Assembly: GCA_002383605.1 (NCBI GenBank)
Contig: DFYK01000131.1
Location: 1-9,811 of the forward strand
From: Proteiniphilum sp. UBA4084
GTDB lineage: Bacteria > Bacteroidota > Bacteroidia > Bacteroidales > Dysgonomonadaceae
Direction: 5' to 3'
DNA: 9,811 nt
The stretch's first letter is position 1; each line of letters begins with the position of its first letter. Positions 6,626-9,811 of the stretch are shown here, one piece after another. A program made the position numbers and the translations under genes. The notes under the pieces are model-generated. The model was not told the DNA's origin. It was given only the letters and a program-made list of their open reading frames with translations, and searched no databases.

Positions 6626-8083
6626 CTATTTTCTAATCCTGTCAATAATATCGGAAAATTGATTCATTAACGCTTCATTTTTTATATCAGATGCTATATT
6701 TTCTTTTTCTGACAAAGCATCATCCATCCGATACAATTCACGGGCGAACACCGACATGTTTTTTGTATTTCGCCATTCTATGTAACGAAATTTTTTGGTT
6801 CTCAATGAATATCCCATTGTATCTGGCGATCTCGAATTGATAGCATCCTGATAAGGTCTTACGATCTGGCTTAGTGCATAACTTTTCACTTTTGAGGACT
6901 TTCCTTTAAGAATCGGTAGAAGAGAAATTCCGTCAAGAGATGATTTCATTTCACCATGAGTCAAATCAATTAGGGTTGGATAAATATCGATTAACTCTAC
7001 CATTGATCGATTAATTACTCCCTCTTCAATTCCCTTACCACAGAATATTAGCGGAATATTAACCGAAGCTTCGTAATTTGTTGTTTTGCCCCATAATCCG
7101 AAATCTCCAAGATGAAAACCATTGTCGGAATAAAGAATTATAATTGTATTATCATAGCGACCCAGCCGTTTTAATTCTGCAATCAATTTACCTATTTGTG
7201 CATCTATATAGCTTACACATGCAAAGTATCCATGTAGGAGCTCAAGCTGTTTCTCTTCCGGAATATCACCTAATTCACCTATATCTTCGTACCCTCTCAA
7301 CTCGTTGGAATTATGAAATGCAAAATATGGTGCTCTTGTGGGTCTTTCCGGATTTTTCAATTCTTTTTTCAACGCATCCCGCTCATAGAGATCCCAATAT
7401 TTTTTAGGTGCTGAGAAAGGAAGATGGGGACGTCTGAAGCCCACAGCGAGGAAAAAAGTAGAATCCGTCAGTTCATTTAGCATCTCAATTGCAGTCCGAC
7501 ATACTTTCCCATCAATATATGCCGTATCCTGTACATTTGCATACTCGGTCGCTGTTGCTTTTGACCTTTTTGGCGTATAATTTTCAGGTAACACATACTT
7601 ATGTCCCTTACCGTCACGCGTAATATTGTATGCGGAAGGAGCCGACCAGGATACAGGATCCTGATGATATGCCCCATCATGATATATTTTTCCTACCGCA
7701 CGTGTTGCGTAGCCTTTTTCTTTATAGAACTGAGGCAATGTGACTATATCCGGTTTTTCTTCCCGAAAATGAGGTTTAAGAGTCCACACTTTAATTTCAT
7801 CCGGTCGCATTCCCGTCATCAATGAAGCCCTGGAAGGGTTACTGAGTCCCACCTGGCAATAAGCATTCATAAATGAAACTCCCTGAGTGGCAAGTGTGTC
7901 AATATTAGGTGTACGAGCCGTTGAGTTCCCATAACAGCCTAATACCGGAAGCATGTCATCTACCGCTATAAATAATATATTGGGTATTTGTTCTTTTGCT
8001 TCATTCTTATTACTGCATGATAAAAAAAGCAGATGAAAGAACAATCCAAATTTCAGGTTACAGATGGACGAATTGATATTCAT
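6626..8083 (-). CDS. S1-family sulfatase, iduronate-2-sulfatase-like, serine-type
   Basis: A 485-residue sulfatase of normal length. Metal ligands lie in NILFIAVDD (Asp42, Asp43). The active-site signature is S-N-P-S-R-A-S-L-M-T-G with Ser81 where most relatives have Cys, so maturation to formylglycine needs an anaerobic radical-SAM (anSME/AtsB) enzyme, not encoded in this window. Other catalytic segments are GKIYH (Lys132, His135), RRPHLPF (His220) and YSDNGFHLGDFGLWGK (Asp320, Asn321, Lys333). The GK.(Y/F)H, PH.PF and LG..G.W.K patterns match human iduronate-2-sulfatase and its bacterial relatives rather than arylsulfatase A. The N-terminus is a hydrophobic signal ending FLSCS, a probable but atypical lipobox (Cys23), implying a periplasmic or surface lipoprotein. 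Substrate not provable; possible targets are 2-O-sulfated uronates or sulfated sialoglycans. The start ATG is preceded immediately by AAGGA, too close to act as a normal ribosome binding site. The gene is clearly more AT-rich than its neighbours. Confidence 0.93.
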   Translation of the reverse strand: MNINSSICNLKFGLFFHLLFLSCSNKNEAKEQIPNILFIAVDDMLPVLGCYGNSTARTPNIDTLATQGVSFMNAYCQVGLSNPSRASLMTGMRPDEIKVWTLKPHFREEKPDIVTLPQFYKEKGYATRAVGKIYHDGAYHQDPVSWSAPSAYNITRDGKGHKYVLPENYTPKRSKATATEYANVQDTAYIDGKVCRTAIEMLNELTDSTFFLAVGFRRPHLPFSAPKKYWDLYERDALKKELKNPERPTRAPYFAFHNSNELRGYEDIGELGDIPEEKQLELLHGYFACVSYIDAQIGKLIAELKRLGRYDNTIIILYSDNGFHLGDFGLWGKTTNYEASVNIPLIFCGKGIEEGVINRSMVELIDIYPTLIDLTHGEMKSSLDGISLLPILKGKSSKVKSYALSQIVRPYQDAINSRSPDTMGYSLRTKKFRYIEWRNTKNMSVFARELYRMDDALSEKENIASDIKNEALMNQFSDIIDRIRK

Positions 8084-8101
8084 TCCTTAATGGTTATTTT
8101 T

Positions 8102-8145
8102 AAACAAGAGGGAGACTCGTGAAATTAGAGAGGCTCCCCCTGTTT
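8102..8145 (-). terminator. Hairpin after the SusD-type gene: possible terminator or attenuator
   Basis: Six bases past the susD-type stop the transcript can fold into GGGAGCCTC, an 11-base loop, and GAGTCTCCC (8130-8138 with 8110-8118), 9 pairs with one mismatch. Flanking AAACA/TGTTT can extend it after a small internal bulge. The 3' side continues TCTTGTTTAAAAA, a U-rich but interrupted tail, so full rho-independent termination is uncertain. Partial termination or 3'-end protection here would leave susCD mRNA more abundant than the downstream enzyme mRNA, an inference consistent with how SusC/D pairs are often expressed. Confidence 0.5.
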
Positions 8146-8150
8146 ATCTT

Positions 8151-9614
8151 CTATTTATCATAACCCGGAGTCTGGTTGAGATTGGGGTTTCGATTGATCG
8201 ATGCTTGTGCTACAGGCCACAACAAGACGTTTTGTTCATTTTCACGCCCTACAAGGAATGGATTTTTTTCAAAGACTACATTAAAACGGATATAGTCCCA
8301 CCAAAGCTTCCCTTCAGCAGCAAATTCTTTCATCCGCTCCTTCAGTATTAATGCATCAATTTCGGAAGCAGTAAGTGTATTCGAGTAAAAACTATCGACT
8401 CCATAGGCACGCTTGGCTATTTTGTTGAGAGCCGTTACAGCTCCTATACGGTCGTTCTTGGCATTCTTAATCTCGGCATCGAACAGTACAGCATCTGCAT
8501 AACGGTATACGATCACGTCCGAATCGAAAATACGGGTGCCGCTTACCCAGGATCCAGCGTATTTGTTTATCCACTGGAAAGTCCCTTTTTTTAGATCATC
8601 AAAAAAGGTTTGGAAACTAACGATGGTTCGCCGGTCATTCTCATACTCTGAGAGTAATGCTTTGTAATCGGTCGTATAAAAACACCATTGCTGATGACTT
8701 CCTACTTTCACAGGATTTTCTATATACTCTGGTGAAATATACTGAGAGGGTACCAACCAGTCATTCGTGGCACCACTTGTGTGTTCATCCTGAAGGTAAC
8801 TCCAGGCAAAGATGACCTCCGGTCCCCCTTCATTCTTAAAGATGGAAGAATAATCAGTTACTAAACTGTAATTGTTGTTCCCCAGTACCGCAGCAACAGC
8901 CGTCGCAGCATTGCTGAGCGCCGCATCTCCTCCGTTGCGTACCTTGAACATCCAAAGATTGTAATCAGCTTTTAACATATTTACAGACGCCTGTGAAGCT
9001 AGTTTCCGAGCGGTTACAGACGTGGGCATATGACTAAGCGCAGCATTAATATCATCACCAACTTGCTTAAATACCAGATCTGTCGCATCACGACCGGGAA
9101 ACAATCCTTCCTGTTTATCCGACTCAAAACCTTCCAGCAATACCGGAGCATCTCCCCAAATTCGGCCTATCCAGTAATAACAGAATGCGCGCACGAAATA
9201 GGCATTAGCCAATACCTTGTCTTTGGTTTCTTCATTGACAAATTTAATTCCTGGTGTGTACTTCAGTATTAGATTAGCCTGATTGATTGTCGTATATAAA
9301 TCGGTCCAATTGGCATATCCATGGTTGGTGGGAATCTGATTCTGATAAATCTGATCACGTGACGTCTGACCGGCAAGTCCGTCTGCCCATAATCCGGTAC
9401 GGTACTCTCCCCAGTACATGTAGCCTTGCTCAAATGTAGATCTGAATCTGTTATATAGCCCATATACAGCCGATGTGGCATCCCCTTCATCCTGCCACAT
9501 AGAGTTGGCAGACACCTCACTCTTTTGTACGATGTCCAGATCACCATGACATGCTGTCAATAGCATAAAAAAGGACATTAAGCATATGATGATTTTACTT
9601 TTCATGATTTTCAT
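8151..9614 (-). CDS. SusD/RagB-type glycan-binding outer-membrane lipoprotein
   Basis: A 487-residue protein, normal length for the family. It begins with a basic, hydrophobic signal peptide ending in lipobox LLTAC, so Cys22 is the predicted lipidation site; an in-frame ATG at codon 4 (9605) would give an equally good signal peptide. The N-terminal half has the helical TPR-like repeats of SusD (for example NAYFVRAFCYYWIGRIWGD near residues 137-155). The C-terminus carries the hallmark LLWPVAQASINRNPNLNQ followed by TPGY, comparable to the LWPIP...NPNL.QNPGY ending of the family, and the upstream KERMKEFAAEGKLWWDYIR region (helix before the binding site) is intact. It lies 14 bases downstream of the SusC-type gene. 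Role by family: binds glycan at the cell surface and closes over the SusC barrel. Ligand not predictable from sequence; sialylated glycan is inferred from the operon. Confidence 0.95.
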   Translation of the reverse strand: MKIMKSKIIICLMSFFMLLTACHGDLDIVQKSEVSANSMWQDEGDATSAVYGLYNRFRSTFEQGYMYWGEYRTGLWADGLAGQTSRDQIYQNQIPTNHGYANWTDLYTTINQANLILKYTPGIKFVNEETKDKVLANAYFVRAFCYYWIGRIWGDAPVLLEGFESDKQEGLFPGRDATDLVFKQVGDDINAALSHMPTSVTARKLASQASVNMLKADYNLWMFKVRNGGDAALSNAATAVAAVLGNNNYSLVTDYSSIFKNEGGPEVIFAWSYLQDEHTSGATNDWLVPSQYISPEYIENPVKVGSHQQWCFYTTDYKALLSEYENDRRTIVSFQTFFDDLKKGTFQWINKYAGSWVSGTRIFDSDVIVYRYADAVLFDAEIKNAKNDRIGAVTALNKIAKRAYGVDSFYSNTLTASEIDALILKERMKEFAAEGKLWWDYIRFNVVFEKNPFLVGRENEQNVLLWPVAQASINRNPNLNQTPGYDK

Positions 9615-9628
9615 TTTTGTCGTGTGAT

Positions 9629-9811
9629 TTAGAATGTAACTTTTACTCCGATAGAATATTTACGAATGGGAGGATAATTGTAATAACCGGCATTGTAAGT
9701 GGTGGATGCGCCTACTTCCGGTGAAACACCTTCCACTGCGGTGAAATAATGAAGGTTATTGCCCGCCAGGGTAATGGCCAAATTTTGCATACCCAGTTTA
9801 CCTAATTTTGA
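9629..9811 (-). CDS. SusC/RagA-type TonB-dependent outer-membrane transporter, C-terminal end (5'-truncated by window)
   Basis: This open frame enters from the right edge and closes with TAA; 60 residues are visible. It ends in ...YPPIRKYSIGVKVTF, the usual SusC/RagA C-terminus: a Y-P-x-x-R-x-Y-S-x-G turn followed by a last outer-membrane beta-strand with a terminal phenylalanine recognised for barrel assembly. A segment reading LAITLAGNNL lies about 50 residues from the end and matches the penultimate strand region of the family (usually ~1000 residues). The stop lies 14 bases before a SusD-type gene, the standard susC-susD order. Family role: a 22-stranded barrel that imports oligosaccharides using TonB energy while the SusD lipoprotein acts as a lid. 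Substrate is inferred only from the downstream sialidases. Plug, carboxypeptidase-like domain and TonB box are outside the window. Confidence 0.9.
   Translation of the reverse strand, partial: SKLGKLGMQNLAITLAGNNLHYFTAVEGVSPEVGASTTYNAGYYNYPPIRKYSIGVKVTF

Noticed and set aside
6626..8083. Naming the sulfatase as a true iduronate-2-sulfatase of heparan breakdown
   Set aside because: The motif pattern is iduronate-2-sulfatase-like, but no heparinase, chondroitinase or unsaturated glucuronyl hydrolase is nearby, and S1 subfamilies change substrate often.
1..9811. tRNA, rRNA, CRISPR array, insertion sequence or attachment site
   Set aside because: Coding sequence fills nearly all of the window, and no direct-repeat series, transposase motif, cloverleaf or terminal inverted repeats were seen.

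Overview
The window comes from a Bacteroidota chromosome. It reads as the 5'-truncated body of a polysaccharide utilization locus (PUL) for sialylated, and probably sulfated, glycans. The phylum is indicated by an adjacent SusC/SusD-type pair, outer-surface lipoproteins with short lipoboxes, a serine-type sulfatase, and start codons mostly without usefully spaced Shine-Dalgarno sequences. The two sialidases and the symporter fusion resemble genes of gut or anaerobic-digester Bacteroidales (the 545-aa sialidase closely matches Bacteroides fragilis NanH as I remember it). The exact genus cannot be given from sequence alone.

Every gene I can support is on the minus strand, so transcription runs from high to low coordinates. 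Order: C-terminus of a SusC-type TonB-dependent transporter (9811-9629); SusD-type lipoprotein (9614-8151); iduronate-2-sulfatase-like S1 sulfatase with a serine active site (8083-6626); compact GH33 sialidase (6544-5381); DHDPS/N-acetylneuraminate-lyase family aldolase (5347-4409); NanH-type GH33 sialidase with an N-terminal accessory domain (4383-2746); a fusion of a kelch-type (cyclically permuted NanM-like) mutarotase to a sodium:solute symporter (2677-41); and probably the first codons of another gene running off the left edge. Gaps are 14 to 81 bases, consistent with one operon. The promoter and any regulator must lie beyond the right edge. No gap exceeds 100 bases, so there is no large non-coding region.

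Inferred working model: SusC/SusD capture and import glycans at the outer membrane. The sulfatase removes sulfate and two different sialidases release sialic acid on the surface or in the periplasm. The propeller half of the fusion interconverts sialic acid anomers next to the symporter half, which brings the sugar across the inner membrane with sodium. The cytoplasmic aldolase then splits it into pyruvate and an N-acylhexosamine. No epimerase or kinase for the next steps is visible; either may be encoded left of the window.

The points most worth a second look are the mutarotase-symporter fusion, the sulfatase placed among sialidase genes with a lower GC content than its neighbours, the aldolase with a non-standard substrate-pocket motif, and hairpins in three of the intergenic gaps, which suggest within-operon attenuation or RNA processing. 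I see no mobile element, tRNA, rRNA or CRISPR array.
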